Origin: Streptomyces cyaneus
Lineage (GTDB): Bacteria; Actinomycetota; Actinomycetes; Streptomycetales; Streptomycetaceae
Direction: 5' to 3'
Length of the DNA: 64,000 nt
NCBI RefSeq assembly: GCF_004028635.1
Contig: NZ_RQJW01000009.1
Coordinates: 310,001-374,000 of the forward strand
Within the stretch, counting starts at the first letter, position 1. Each line of letters opens with the position of its first letter. Positions 26,854 to 35,651 of this stretch are shown in pieces. The position numbers and the translations under genes were made by a program. The notes beneath the pieces were generated by a model. The model was not told where the DNA came from and did not search any database. It worked only from the letters and a program-made list of their open reading frames with translations.

Positions 26854-29415
26854 ATGGACCCGAACAACCGGGGACCCGAGGAGTACGGACACGACGGCGA
26901 CGGCCAGGCCTCGCGCCAGCGCCCGCCCAGGGATCCCCTCACAACCGACTTCGGACAGCACACGCCCGCACTTGCCCGCACGGCGCAACTGGTCTCGGGC
27001 GACTTCCTGCTCACCGTCAACCCCGTCGACGGCAGCGAGATAGAGGTCTGCCCGTCGGCGGAGCGTCCCGCGCGGCCCGAGAAACTGGGCCCGGCCGACC
27101 GCGCCGAGGTCGACCGCGCCGCCAAGCCGCCCGTCCCGCCCGGCCCGACCCGGCCCGCCGAGCCGCTGCTGGCCCGCCAGGAGGAGCGCGAACAGCTGGT
27201 ACGGCTGCTCGCCCGCGGCCGCTCCGTACGCCTCGTCGGCTCCCCGGGCGCCGGCCGCACCAGCCTCCTCGACCTCGTCGCCGAGGACTGCGCGGACCTC
27301 GCCCCCGACGGCGTGGTCCGCCTCACCGGCTTCCACCGCACGCCCGCCGATCTGCTGTACGACCTCTTCTACGCCGTCTACAGCGCCCCCTTGCACCGCC
27401 CGGAACAGGACGAACTGCTCACCTTCGTCCGTGAGATCGGCGCGGTCGTCGTCCTGGACGACATCGAGTTCGGCGGCGCCGCGCTCGACGAGCTGCTGGA
27501 CGCGACCCCCGAGTGCGCCTTCGTGATCGGCGCCACGCCCGATGTGCCCGCGCCGTCCGCCGATTCCGGCATGGAGGACGTCGTCCTCGGCGGGCTCGAC
27601 CGTGCCGCGAGCGTGGAGCTCCTGGAGCGCGGCGTCGGCCGGGTCCTCACCGAGGACGAGTTGAACTGGGCGGGCGACCTGTGGTTCGAGTCGGAGGGCC
27701 TGCCGCTGCGGTTCGTCCAGGCCGGGGCGCTGCTGCGGCAGCGGGACCTGCTGCGGGCCGGGGTGGACGCCGTCGACGAGTACGGGGTCTTCGAGGACGC
27801 GGCCCCCGTCGACGCGCCCTTCGAGGCGCCGTTCGGCGGCGAGACCGGCGGCGAGGAGGTGCCGCTGCCGTCGCTCGGCGAGGCGGCCGGCCCGGCGCCG
27901 CTGCTCGCCTCGCGGCTGAGCGCCTCGGCCCGCGCCACCCTGAAGTTCGCCGTCGCGCTCGGCGGCGAGGTGCCGCACCAGGCCCATCTGCCCGCACTGG
28001 TCGGTGACACCCACGCGGACGCCGCGCTGGGCGAGCTGACCGACTGCGGGTTGGTCTCGCCGGTCGGCTCCCGCTACCGGCTCGCCGCCGGCGTACAGGC
28101 CCAGCTGGAGGCCGTCGGATACGCCGAGGACGTCCAGGACGGCGCCCTCAGCGCCGCCCGGCACTACGCCTGGTGGACGGGGCACCCCTCGGTCACGCCG
28201 GAGCGCGTGTGCGCCGAGGCGGACGCCGTGCTCGCCGCCCTCGGGGTGCTCGTGCCGGGTACGACGCCGCCCGCCGAGGGCGAGGAGAGCCCCACCGTGC
28301 AGCTGGCCCGTACGGCCGCGCCCGCGTTCGCCGCGGGGCTGCACTGGAGCGCCTGGGAGCGGGCGCTGCGAGCCGGTGCCGAGGCCGCCCGCCTCGCCGG
28401 TGACGTATCCGAACAGGCCTATTTCCACCACGAGTTGGGCATCCTCGCGCTCTGCAACGGCCGGCTGGACCGGGCCCGCGCCGAGCTGGAGACCTCCATC
28501 GGCCTGCGCGGCGCCCTCGCCGACAAGCGCGGCACGGTCGCGGGCCGCCGCGCCCTCGCGCTGGTCTCGGACCGCTCCGGTACGACTCCGGGGGTGGCCG
28601 CGTTCGGTGCCACGGCCGGGGAGGAGGTGTCGGACGCGCGGTACGAGGAGTCGCAGTCGCCGCCAGGAGGAGTGCCGGCCGCCGCCTTCCAGCTCGGCGG
28701 GGACGGCACGACGCTGGTCACCCACCGGGCGTCGGTGCCCGCGGCGCCGTCGTCCTCGGCGACCTCGCACAAGGGCCGTAGCGGGGTGCGGGGCTTCGCC
28801 CGGCGCAACCTCGTCGCGGCTGGCTCGGGCGCGCTGCTCGTGGCCGTGCTCGGCACGGTGGTGACGCTCGGCGCGACCTCCGACAACGACCCCAACACCC
28901 CGTCCACCCAGGTCGGCGTCAACCCGTCCGCCAGCCAAGGGGTCGGCGACGACAGTCTCGGCGCCGACAAGGCGGAGGGCGACGACAACAAGGGTTCCGG
29001 CGACACGGGTACGGCGACGAGCCGCCCGACGGATCCGGGCCCCGACGGCACGTACGGCACGTCGGACGATCCGACACCGACTGAGTCGGCGGGGCCGTCG
29101 GACGACCCGACCGGTACGCAGGGCTCGGGCGGCGGCTCCTCGAACACGCCGACGAAGCCGCCGTCGTCGACGACGCGGCCGCCGACTTCGAGGCCCCCGA
29201 CGTCCAACCCGCCCACGTCCAACCCGCCCACGTCCGAACCGCCGACCACGGAGCCACCGACGTCGGAGCCGCCGACCAGCGAGCCGCCGACCACGTCGCC
29301 GTCCACCTCCGACTCGGCCAGCGGCCCAGCCTCCAGCGCCCCCGCGAGCACCTCCGCAAGCGCGCCGGAGACGAGCGAGGCGGGGGCGCCGAGCAGCTCG
29401 GACGCCGTAATCTGA
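26854..29415 (+). CDS. Large P-loop NTPase-like protein with one membrane helix and an extracellular Pro/Thr-rich tail
   Basis: The 853-residue protein begins with a polar segment, then an NTPase-like domain (about 110-420) with Walker A VGSPGAGRTSLLD, where Arg135 replaces the usual Lys, and Walker B AVVVLDDIEF. A helical or TPR-like part follows (about 440-575). One membrane helix (about 653-673) leads to a tail of about 180 residues rich in Gly/Asp then in PPTS repeats, typical of surface-exposed linkers. Thus an inside ATP-binding-like module is joined to a wall-spanning stalk. ATG 26854 is chosen; weak GGCTTGAAG precedes it. The role is unknown; it resembles STAND-type signalling proteins. 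Confidence 0.8.
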   Translation: MDPNNRGPEEYGHDGDGQASRQRPPRDPLTTDFGQHTPALARTAQLVSGDFLLTVNPVDGSEIEVCPSAERPARPEKLGPADRAEVDRAAKPPVPPGPTRPAEPLLARQEEREQLVRLLARGRSVRLVGSPGAGRTSLLDLVAEDCADLAPDGVVRLTGFHRTPADLLYDLFYAVYSAPLHRPEQDELLTFVREIGAVVVLDDIEFGGAALDELLDATPECAFVIGATPDVPAPSADSGMEDVVLGGLDRAASVELLERGVGRVLTEDELNWAGDLWFESEGLPLRFVQAGALLRQRDLLRAGVDAVDEYGVFEDAAPVDAPFEAPFGGETGGEEVPLPSLGEAAGPAPLLASRLSASARATLKFAVALGGEVPHQAHLPALVGDTHADAALGELTDCGLVSPVGSRYRLAAGVQAQLEAVGYAEDVQDGALSAARHYAWWTGHPSVTPERVCAEADAVLAALGVLVPGTTPPAEGEESPTVQLARTAAPAFAAGLHWSAWERALRAGAEAARLAGDVSEQAYFHHELGILALCNGRLDRARAELETSIGLRGALADKRGTVAGRRALALVSDRSGTTPGVAAFGATAGEEVSDARYEESQSPPGGVPAAAFQLGGDGTTLVTHRASVPAAPSSSATSHKGRSGVRGFARRNLVAAGSGALLVAVLGTVVTLGATSDNDPNTPSTQVGVNPSASQGVGDDSLGADKAEGDDNKGSGDTGTATSRPTDPGPDGTYGTSDDPTPTESAGPSDDPTGTQGSGGGSSNTPTKPPSSTTRPPTSRPPTSNPPTSNPPTSEPPTTEPPTSEPPTSEPPTTSPSTSDSASGPASSAPASTSASAPETSEAGAPSSSDAVI

Positions 29416-29431
29416 CCGCTGATCAAGACAA

Positions 29432-29464
29432 GAGGGCCGGGTCCGTCCATCGGACCCGGCCCTC
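29432..29464. terminator. Bidirectional terminator between the P-loop protein gene and nucS
   Basis: A perfect 14-bp stem pairs 29432-29445 with 29451-29464 around a 5-base loop. It lies between two convergent genes and can serve both. Confidence 0.85.
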
Positions 29465-29510
29465 ACCGTCGTAGAACGGTCAAGTACTGCCAAGAACTGC
29501 CAAGCGGTGG

Positions 29511-30182
29511 TCAGAACAACCGCAACTTGTCGTCCTCGATCCCGCGCATCGCGTCGTAGTCCAGCACCTGGCAGCCGATGCCGCGGTCCGTCGCCAGGAC
29601 CCGGGCCTGGGGCTTGATCTCCTGCGCCGCGAAGATGCCCCGGACCGGTGCGAGATGGGGATCCCGGTTCAGCAACTCCAGATAGCGCGTGAGCTGCTCC
29701 ACACCGTCGATCTCGCCGCGCCGCTTGATCTCGACCGCGACCGTCTGGCCCTCGGCGTCCCGGCACAGGATGTCGACCGGCCCGATGGCCGTCATGTACT
29801 CGCGGCGGATGAGGGTGTAGCCCTCGCCGAGCGTTTCGATGCGGTCGGCGAGGAGTTCCTGGAGGTGCGCTTCCACGCCGTCCTTGATCAGGCCAGGATC
29901 CACGCCGAGTTCGTGCGAGGAGTCGTGGAGGATCTCCTCCATCGTGATGATGAGCTTCTCGCCCCCCTTGTTGGTGACCGTCCAGACGTCCTTCTGCTCG
30001 CCGTCCCCCTCCTTCAGGGTGCAGGGCGGCGACATCCAGTTCAGGGGCTTGTAGGCCCGGTCATCCGCGTGGATGGAGACGCTGCCGTCCGCCTTGACCA
30101 GGATCAGACGGGGCGCCGAGGGCAGGTGGGCGGTGAGCCGGCCCGCGTAGTCGACGGAGCATCGGGCAATGACGAGACGCAT
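29511..30182 (-). CDS. nucS: Mismatch endonuclease NucS/EndoMS
   Basis: NucS cleaves both strands at G-T, G-G and T-T mismatches and provides mismatch repair in actinobacteria, which lack MutS and MutL. The 223-residue length is standard. The N-terminal dimerisation/binding domain begins MRLVIARCSVDYAGRL, and the C-terminal nuclease domain has the RecB-like site GPVDILCRD and VAVEIKRRG (Asp, Glu-x-Lys). ATG 30182 is the family start; the open frame further upstream is not conserved. Beta-clamp-binding residues at the end (DDKLRLF) are consistent with the family. Confidence 0.96.
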   Translation of the reverse strand: MRLVIARCSVDYAGRLTAHLPSAPRLILVKADGSVSIHADDRAYKPLNWMSPPCTLKEGDGEQKDVWTVTNKGGEKLIITMEEILHDSSHELGVDPGLIKDGVEAHLQELLADRIETLGEGYTLIRREYMTAIGPVDILCRDAEGQTVAVEIKRRGEIDGVEQLTRYLELLNRDPHLAPVRGIFAAQEIKPQARVLATDRGIGCQVLDYDAMRGIEDDKLRLF

Positions 30183-30447
30183 GGTCGGCAACGCTACTCG
30201 ACGGGCCGGTGTCGACGCGATTCGCCCTGGGGGAGTCCGTATGACCCCGGACTGCCCCTGTTCATTTCTGGCCGATTGTGTGCCTAACGAGGACGGCCCA
30301 TGTACGCAATCTCCTGGTGCCGTCACCGTCTGTTGCCTACCGTATTAAACGGGAGGTCGCGAGGCGTGTACGCAGAGTGTCCGATATCGCGAACTCCCCT
30401 ATCTGTCCGGCAACCCCTGCTGCTGCGGGGGTGCGAGAGGAGAACCC

Positions 30448-30840
30448 ATGTCGCTCGACGTCTCACCGGCCCTACTCGAACAGGCCGAGCGAGGCGAGGT
30501 CGACGAAGCCGTCTTCGTCGACTGCGTCCGGACCTCCCTGCCTTATGCATGGGAGATGATCAGCTCCCTGGTGGCTCAGCTGAAGGTCGACGGCGGTCAG
30601 TTCGCCGACAACCAGACGCCCCCGCCGGACGAGCAGGCACGTGGCCAGTTGCTGCGTGCGCTTGCGAGTGACGCGATACGCGGCGCGCTGCAGCGGCACT
30701 TCGGGGTGCGACTGGCCTTCCAGAACTGCCACCGGGTGGCGGTGTTCCCGCTTGACGCCTCGGTCGACGAGACGCATGCCCGCTTCACTTCGGTCCGCAG
30801 TCAGGTGCTGAACCAGTCCCCGGAATTCAGGGACTGCTGA
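30448..30840 (+). CDS. Conserved actinobacterial protein, SCO5389 family
   Basis: This 130-residue soluble protein begins MSLDVSPALLEQAERGEVDE and contains TSLPYAWEMISSLVAQL and FQNCHRVAVFPL. It has no signal peptide or known motif. It matches a conserved Streptomyces family known only by locus name. A small hairpin (ACCCCTGC with GCGGGGGT, near 30414-30433) precedes the strong ribosome-binding site GAGAGGAG. Position next to nucS is conserved as far as I recall, but a functional tie is not shown. Confidence 0.82.
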   Translation: MSLDVSPALLEQAERGEVDEAVFVDCVRTSLPYAWEMISSLVAQLKVDGGQFADNQTPPPDEQARGQLLRALASDAIRGALQRHFGVRLAFQNCHRVAVFPLDASVDETHARFTSVRSQVLNQSPEFRDC

Positions 30841-30855
30841 CGCAGTGACCCGCTT

Positions 30856-30904
30856 GCTTGCCGCTCCTTACGCGGGAGGTGCATTCAGTACTGGGGCGGC
30901 AAGC
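30856..30904. terminator. Long-loop hairpin between convergent genes
   Basis: GCTTGCCGC (30856-30864) pairs with GCGGCAAGC (30896-30904) across a 31-base loop. It lies between the SCO5389-like gene and the oppositely oriented LLM oxidoreductase gene and may terminate both. Confidence 0.4.
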
Positions 30905-30965
30905 CCTTCTGGCGGCCCGGGCGCTCGGACGACGTGACACAGCCGTGCATCCTCGGCGGGGCGGT

Positions 30966-31994
30966 TCAGCCGAGGTGCGGCAGTACTTCGGCGCCCAGCC
31001 GCCGTACGTTCTCCTCGGTCGCCGCCAGGTCGCCCGAGCCCTCGACGAGCAGGGCGAAGCGGGAGATGCCGGTCCGTTCGCTGGTCGCCGCCAGGCGGTC
31101 GGCGCACAGGCGCGGGGTGCCCACGGGGTGCAGCCCGCAGAGCAGTTCGGTGTACGCCAGCGGGTCGCGCATCGCGCGATGGCGGCCGTCCACCGTCACA
31201 TGGGCCTCCAGGCCCTGCCGCAGCCAGCCCGGCATCGCCTTCGTCAGGGTCTCGACCGCGTCCGTGCGCCGGTCCGCGATCTGGCAGACGCCGGCCGAGA
31301 CATGGGCCGCGCCATGGATCTCGTCCGCCGGACGCCCGGCCGCGCGGGCGTGCTCCCGCCACAGGGCGACCATCTCGGCCTTCTCCTCGTCGCCCACATG
31401 CATCCCCAGCAGCATCGGCAGCCCGCGCTCGGCCGCGAGGCGCACGCTCGCCGGCGAGGTGCACGCGACGACGACCTCGGGCCCCTCGACGCCCGTGAGG
31501 CACTCCGACGGCCTTGGTACGACGGGGACTTCACGGAAACCGAAGCGGTCCCCGGCGGCCGCGACCGAGGGCTCACGCAGCCAGCGCATGAGCAGATCGA
31601 GTGATTCCGGGAACCCCTCCTCGTACGCCCGCAGACCCGAGCCGAACACTTCCAGGTCGACCCACGGCCCACCGCGCCCCACGCCCAGCGAGAACCGCCC
31701 GCCGGAGGTGATGTGCAGCAGCGCGGCCTGCTCGCCGAGGGCGACCGGGTGCGCGGTGGGCAGCACGCTGACCGCCGTGCCGACCCGCAGGCGCTGGGTG
31801 CGGCCGAGCAGTAACGCGGCCAGCGTGATCGCGGACGGACAGGTGCCGTACGGCACGAAGTGGTGCTCGGCCAGCCAGACCGTGTCGAGCCCCGCTTCCT
31901 CGGCGACCTCGGCGGAGCGGACCGCGCGGTGCAGCGCCTCCCCGTCGCCCTGCCCCGGGAACCGGGCCGCCAACACGAAACTTCCTACGTGCAT
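30966..31994 (-). CDS. LLM-class flavin-dependent oxidoreductase
   Basis: The 342-residue protein belongs to the bacterial luciferase-like family that uses FMN or F420. Family features include EEAGLDTVWLAEHHF, the TSGGRFSLGVGRG loop and a non-prolyl bulge region near VSVLPTAHP. The substrate cannot be predicted. ATG 31994 gives a start at the first beta strand (MHVGSFVLAARF). It stands alone with a 222-base gap upstream. Confidence 0.88.
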   Translation of the reverse strand: MHVGSFVLAARFPGQGDGEALHRAVRSAEVAEEAGLDTVWLAEHHFVPYGTCPSAITLAALLLGRTQRLRVGTAVSVLPTAHPVALGEQAALLHITSGGRFSLGVGRGGPWVDLEVFGSGLRAYEEGFPESLDLLMRWLREPSVAAAGDRFGFREVPVVPRPSECLTGVEGPEVVVACTSPASVRLAAERGLPMLLGMHVGDEEKAEMVALWREHARAAGRPADEIHGAAHVSAGVCQIADRRTDAVETLTKAMPGWLRQGLEAHVTVDGRHRAMRDPLAYTELLCGLHPVGTPRLCADRLAATSERTGISRFALLVEGSGDLAATEENVRRLGAEVLPHLG

Positions 31995-32217
31995 TGCCTT
32001 TTCCTGCTTCCTTGGCTCCGACGCGGAGCTCCCCCACCGGGCATAACCGTCTGACACGTGCCGAGGACACGGCTTGGCGAAGAGATTTGCGGATTGTCTG
32101 CAGAATCGAGCGCCGGAGCGAGGGACTTGTGGGGGTTGGTTCTGTACGGATACCCCTGTCCGCGCCGCGTAGGCTGGACATGACCCCGGCATCCTGTATA
32201 GCCCCGAGAGGTGTTCC

Positions 32218-32559
32218 GTGTCCCCGCGTCGCAACCGACCCAACGGCCCTAACGGCGCTGCCTCGTCCGGACGCAGCGCCGAGGACGACCGCCCCGGCCG
32301 CTACGGCGGCTGGCAGTCGGCCGAGCGCTGGCAGGGCGAGGACTGGAACGTACGGCATGTGGCGGGCGCGAGCGCGCAGGGCAAGGCGTACCGCTGCCCG
32401 GGTTGCGACCAGCTGATCCCGGACGGCGTCCCGCACGTGGTCGCCTGGCCGGACCACGCGGGCGTCGACGACCGCCGGCACTGGCACAAGGCGTGCTGGA
32501 ACGCGAAGGACCGCCGCACCACGCGGGTGCAGCGGTCCCGTAACGCGCCGAAGTTCTAG
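32218..32559 (+). CDS. Small basic protein with a CxxC/HxxxC zinc-site-like motif
   Basis: The 113-residue protein has a disordered polar N-terminal third, then YRCPGCDQLIPDGVPHVV and RRHWHKACWNAKDRR. The CPGC pair with H and C residues at HWHKAC looks like a zinc-knuckle or degenerate HNH-like site. Homologues are often labelled ATP/GTP-binding, but no P-loop is visible, so that label is not supported here. The GTG start at 32218 follows CGAGAGG. Function unknown; nucleic-acid binding is plausible from charge and zinc site. Confidence 0.8.
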   Translation: MSPRRNRPNGPNGAASSGRSAEDDRPGRYGGWQSAERWQGEDWNVRHVAGASAQGKAYRCPGCDQLIPDGVPHVVAWPDHAGVDDRRHWHKACWNAKDRRTTRVQRSRNAPKF

Positions 32560-32578
32560 AGGTTCTGGCCGGACCGGC

Positions 32579-33448
32579 TCAGACGTCCCGCTTCTCCAGC
32601 AGGCCGTAGGCGCCGGCGAACGCGGCGGCCGTCACGCCGAGCATGATCCACAGCGGGTCCCAGCCGGACGGGCCGGAGTCGCTCAGGGACTGGGAGTAGA
32701 ACACGCTGAGCTGGTTCGGGATCGAGTACTCGAACAGGGCCTGCTGCAGGTCCTGCAGCGACTCCGCGAACATGAACAGCGCGATGACCAGCGGTGCCAG
32801 CACGAGGCCGATCATGATCGTGATCGCGCCCGCCGAGTGCCGGATGATCGAGCCGACGACGAGCGAGAGCAGGCCGAGCAGCGCGATGTAGAGCGAGATG
32901 CCGACCGTGCCCTTCAGCCACTCCTGGCCGGTGGGCTCCCGCGCGTCCAGCATGGCCACGTCCACGAGGGCGACGAGGAGGGCCGACGCCAGCGTCACCA
33001 CGAACGCGACCACGAAGAACACGATCGCCTTCGCCGCCAGCACACGGCCGCGGCTCGGGCACGCGGTCATCGTGGTTCGGATCATGCCGGTGCCGTACTC
33101 CGAGGCGGTGGTCAGCACGCCGAGCGTGATGATGCACATGCTGCCGAGCAGCAGCCCGAAGACGCCGAACGACAGCGGGTTCTCGTTGTTCAGGCTGCCG
33201 TCCGAGGAGTTGCCGGCGACCAGCGCGGCGGTCGCCAGGCCGAGGCCGACGACGAGCAGCACGAACACGCCGAGCGTCCACATCGTGGAGCGCACCGAGC
33301 GGATCTTCGTCCACTCCGAGGTGAGCGCGTGCCCGAGGTGCGTGCGCACGACAGGGATCGGCGAGGTGTAGGTGGGGTACGACGAGCCGGGTGCCGCCTG
33401 CCAGTTCGGTGCGGCGGTCTGCGGCATCGGGGGCTGGGGCGTGCTCAT
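32579..33448 (-). CDS. ABC-2 type transporter permease (second tandem pair)
   Basis: The 289-residue protein has a polar Pro/Gln-rich N-terminus of about 40 residues and six membrane helices. It shares SEWTKIRSVRSTMWTL with the other permease in this block (34879-35649), so the two arose by duplication. Its start overlaps the stop of the partner ATPase gene by four bases. It ends 20 bases from the convergent zinc-site-like gene. Confidence 0.9.
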   Translation of the reverse strand: MSTPQPPMPQTAAPNWQAAPGSSYPTYTSPIPVVRTHLGHALTSEWTKIRSVRSTMWTLGVFVLLVVGLGLATAALVAGNSSDGSLNNENPLSFGVFGLLLGSMCIITLGVLTTASEYGTGMIRTTMTACPSRGRVLAAKAIVFFVVAFVVTLASALLVALVDVAMLDAREPTGQEWLKGTVGISLYIALLGLLSLVVGSIIRHSAGAITIMIGLVLAPLVIALFMFAESLQDLQQALFEYSIPNQLSVFYSQSLSDSGPSGWDPLWIMLGVTAAAFAGAYGLLEKRDV

Positions 33449-34725
33449 CGGGCGTCCTCGGGCTTGGTCGGGGCGGCAGGGGTGGCGGGTGCGGCGGGCG
33501 GCTGGGCCGGCTGGGCGGGGCTCTGCGGGGCCGGGGGCGCGGGCTGCGCCGGGGCCGCCGGAGCCGGGGCCGCCTGAGGCGCCTGGGGGGCCGTCTGCGC
33601 GTACGGGTTGGGCATCCCCGCGCCAGGCGCCGCCGAGGCGCCGTACGCCCCCTGCGGGCCCGGCTGTTGGCCCTGCGGTGCGGCGAACGGCTGCCCGCCC
33701 TGCTCGGGTGGCGGCGGGGCGTACCAGCCGGGCTGGCCCTGACCCGGGACCGGCATCGGCGGCTGCGCGCCCGGCGGCAGCTGCTGCATCAGCCCTGCCT
33801 TCTGGTCGACCGTCGAGCGGTAGTCGACCGCGCCCTGCGTCATCCGCATGTACGCCTCCTCCAGCGAGGCCTGGTGCGGCGACAGCTCCCACAGCCGTAC
33901 GTCGCAGTCGTGCGCGAGGTCGCTGATGCGGGGGAGCGGCAGCCCGGTCACCCTGAGCGCGCCGTCCTGCTCGGGCAGCACATGCCCGCCCGCCTCGGTG
34001 AGCGCGGACGACAGCTTCTCGCGCAGCTGCGGCTCGGTGTCCGGCGTACGGACCCGGGCGAAGCCGGCGGAGTTCGCGGCGATGAAGTCCTTGACGCTCA
34101 TGTCGGCGAGCAGCTGGCCGCGGCCGATGACGATCAGGTGGTCGGCGGTCAGCGCCATCTCGCTCATGAGGTGCGAGGAGACGAAGACCGTCCGGCCCTC
34201 GGCCGCCAGCGACTTCATCAGGTTGCGCACCCAGAGGATGCCCTCGGGGTCGAGGCCGTTGACCGGCTCGTCGAACAGCAGCACCTGGGGGTCGCCCAGC
34301 AGCGCGGCGGCGATGCCGAGCCGCTGGCCCATGCCGAGCGAGAAGCCCTTGGAGCGCCTCCTGGCCACGTCCTGGAGGCCGACCACGCCCAGCACCTCGT
34401 CCACCCGCCGGGCCGGGATGCCGGACAGCTGGGCCAGGGACAGCAGGTGGTTGCGGGCGGCCCGGCCACCGTGCACGGCCTTGGCGTCCAGCAGGGCGCC
34501 GACCTGGCGGGGGGCGTTGGGCAGCCTGCGGTACGGATAGCCGCCGATCGTCACCTGCCCCGCGGTCGGGTTGTCCAGGCCGAGGATCATCCGCATCGTC
34601 GTCGACTTGCCCGAGCCGTTGGGGCCCAGGAAGCCGGTGACGGCACCGGGCCGCACCTGGAAGGACAAGTTGTACACAGCGGTCTTGTCGCCGTAGCGCT
34701 TGGTCAGGCCGACTGCCTCGATCAT
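33445..34725 (-). CDS. ABC transporter ATP-binding protein with a long Pro/Ala/Gln-rich tail
   Basis: The ATPase core has Walker A GPNGSGKSTTMRM, a signature-like SLGMGQRLGIAAAL, Walker B VLLFDEPVNGLDP and the switch His in VFVSSHLMSE. After about residue 310 comes a tail of about 115 residues made almost only of Pro, Ala, Gln and Gly, absent from its paralogue 35652-36611. The tail is low complexity and probably flexible. ATG 34725 gives MIEAVGLTKRYG; GTG 34734 in frame is an alternative. The signature LGMGQ in place of LSGGQ occurs in both paralogues. Confidence 0.9.
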   Translation of the reverse strand: MIEAVGLTKRYGDKTAVYNLSFQVRPGAVTGFLGPNGSGKSTTMRMILGLDNPTAGQVTIGGYPYRRLPNAPRQVGALLDAKAVHGGRAARNHLLSLAQLSGIPARRVDEVLGVVGLQDVARRRSKGFSLGMGQRLGIAAALLGDPQVLLFDEPVNGLDPEGILWVRNLMKSLAAEGRTVFVSSHLMSEMALTADHLIVIGRGQLLADMSVKDFIAANSAGFARVRTPDTEPQLREKLSSALTEAGGHVLPEQDGALRVTGLPLPRISDLAHDCDVRLWELSPHQASLEEAYMRMTQGAVDYRSTVDQKAGLMQQLPPGAQPPMPVPGQGQPGWYAPPPPEQGGQPFAAPQGQQPGPQGAYGASAAPGAGMPNPYAQTAPQAPQAAPAPAAPAQPAPPAPQSPAQPAQPPAAPATPAAPTKPEDAR

Positions 34726-34878
34726 GCTCCGCACCCATCGAAAGGTTCAGGACAGCGGGGCACACGCCCCCCGTAAGGGTTAGGAGGATACCGAGGCGCT
34801 GACGGTTCCACCCAAGGGCGAGTAAAACCTCGCGCCGACGGTGACCTCGGGCGTGCGCCGACCGTCCCGGGCCTCTCG

Positions 34879-35649
34879 CTAGGCGTCCCTCTTCTTGAGC
34901 GTGACGTATCCGCCCGCGAGCGCCGCGATCACCCAGAGCGCCATGATGCCGAGCCCGCCCCAGGGGCCGTACGGGGTGTCGTCGTCGATCGGGGCGACCA
35001 CCTGCATGATCTTGCTGCCGGCCTGGTCGGGCAGATAGCGGCCGATCTTCTCGGTGGCCGGGACGTTGCCCAGGATGTTCGAGATCAGGAAGAAGAACGG
35101 CATCAGGATGCCCAGCGACAGCATCGGTGAGCGCAGCATCGCGGCGACGCCCATCGAGAACATCGCGATCAGGGTCATGTAGAGCCCGCCGCCGATCACC
35201 GCCCGCAGCACGCCGGGGTCGCCGATGGCCGCCTTGTGCTCGCCGAGCATCGCCTGCCCGAGGAAGAAGGTGACGAAGCTGGTGGCCATGCCGACGACCA
35301 GCGCGAGGCCGGTCGCCACCGCGATCTTGCTGAACAGGAAGGTGCCGCGCCGCGGCACGGCGGCCAGCGAGGTGCGGATCATGCCGGTGCTGTACTCGTT
35401 CGAGACGACGAGCACTCCGAACACGATCATCGCGAGCTGACCGAGGGTCATCCCGGCGAAGCTGACGAAGGTCGGGTCGAAGGACAGCTGGTCGCGTCGG
35501 CTCATGTTGTCGAACTCGTTCTTCGACAGGGCCGAGATCAGCATGCCGAGGGCGATCGTGACCACCACGGAGAGGGAGAGCGTCCACACGGTGGAGGCCA
35601 CGGACCGGATCTTGGTCCACTCGGAGCGGATCACCTGGGTGGCTGCCAT
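34879..35649 (-). CDS. ABC-2 type transporter permease (first tandem pair)
   Basis: The 256-residue protein has six membrane helices and begins MAATQVIRSEWTKIRSV. It is two bases downstream of its ATPase gene and clearly paralogous to the permease at 32579-33448. It lacks the Pro/Gln-rich N-terminal extension of that paralogue. Substrate unknown. Confidence 0.9.
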   Translation of the reverse strand: MAATQVIRSEWTKIRSVASTVWTLSLSVVVTIALGMLISALSKNEFDNMSRRDQLSFDPTFVSFAGMTLGQLAMIVFGVLVVSNEYSTGMIRTSLAAVPRRGTFLFSKIAVATGLALVVGMATSFVTFFLGQAMLGEHKAAIGDPGVLRAVIGGGLYMTLIAMFSMGVAAMLRSPMLSLGILMPFFFLISNILGNVPATEKIGRYLPDQAGSKIMQVVAPIDDDTPYGPWGGLGIMALWVIAALAGGYVTLKKRDA

Positions 35650-35651
35650 GT

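Noticed and set aside
29150..29320. Short-period repeats resembling a repeat array
   Set aside because: They encode the PPTS repeats of the P-loop membrane protein in frame and are not a CRISPR or intergenic repeat.
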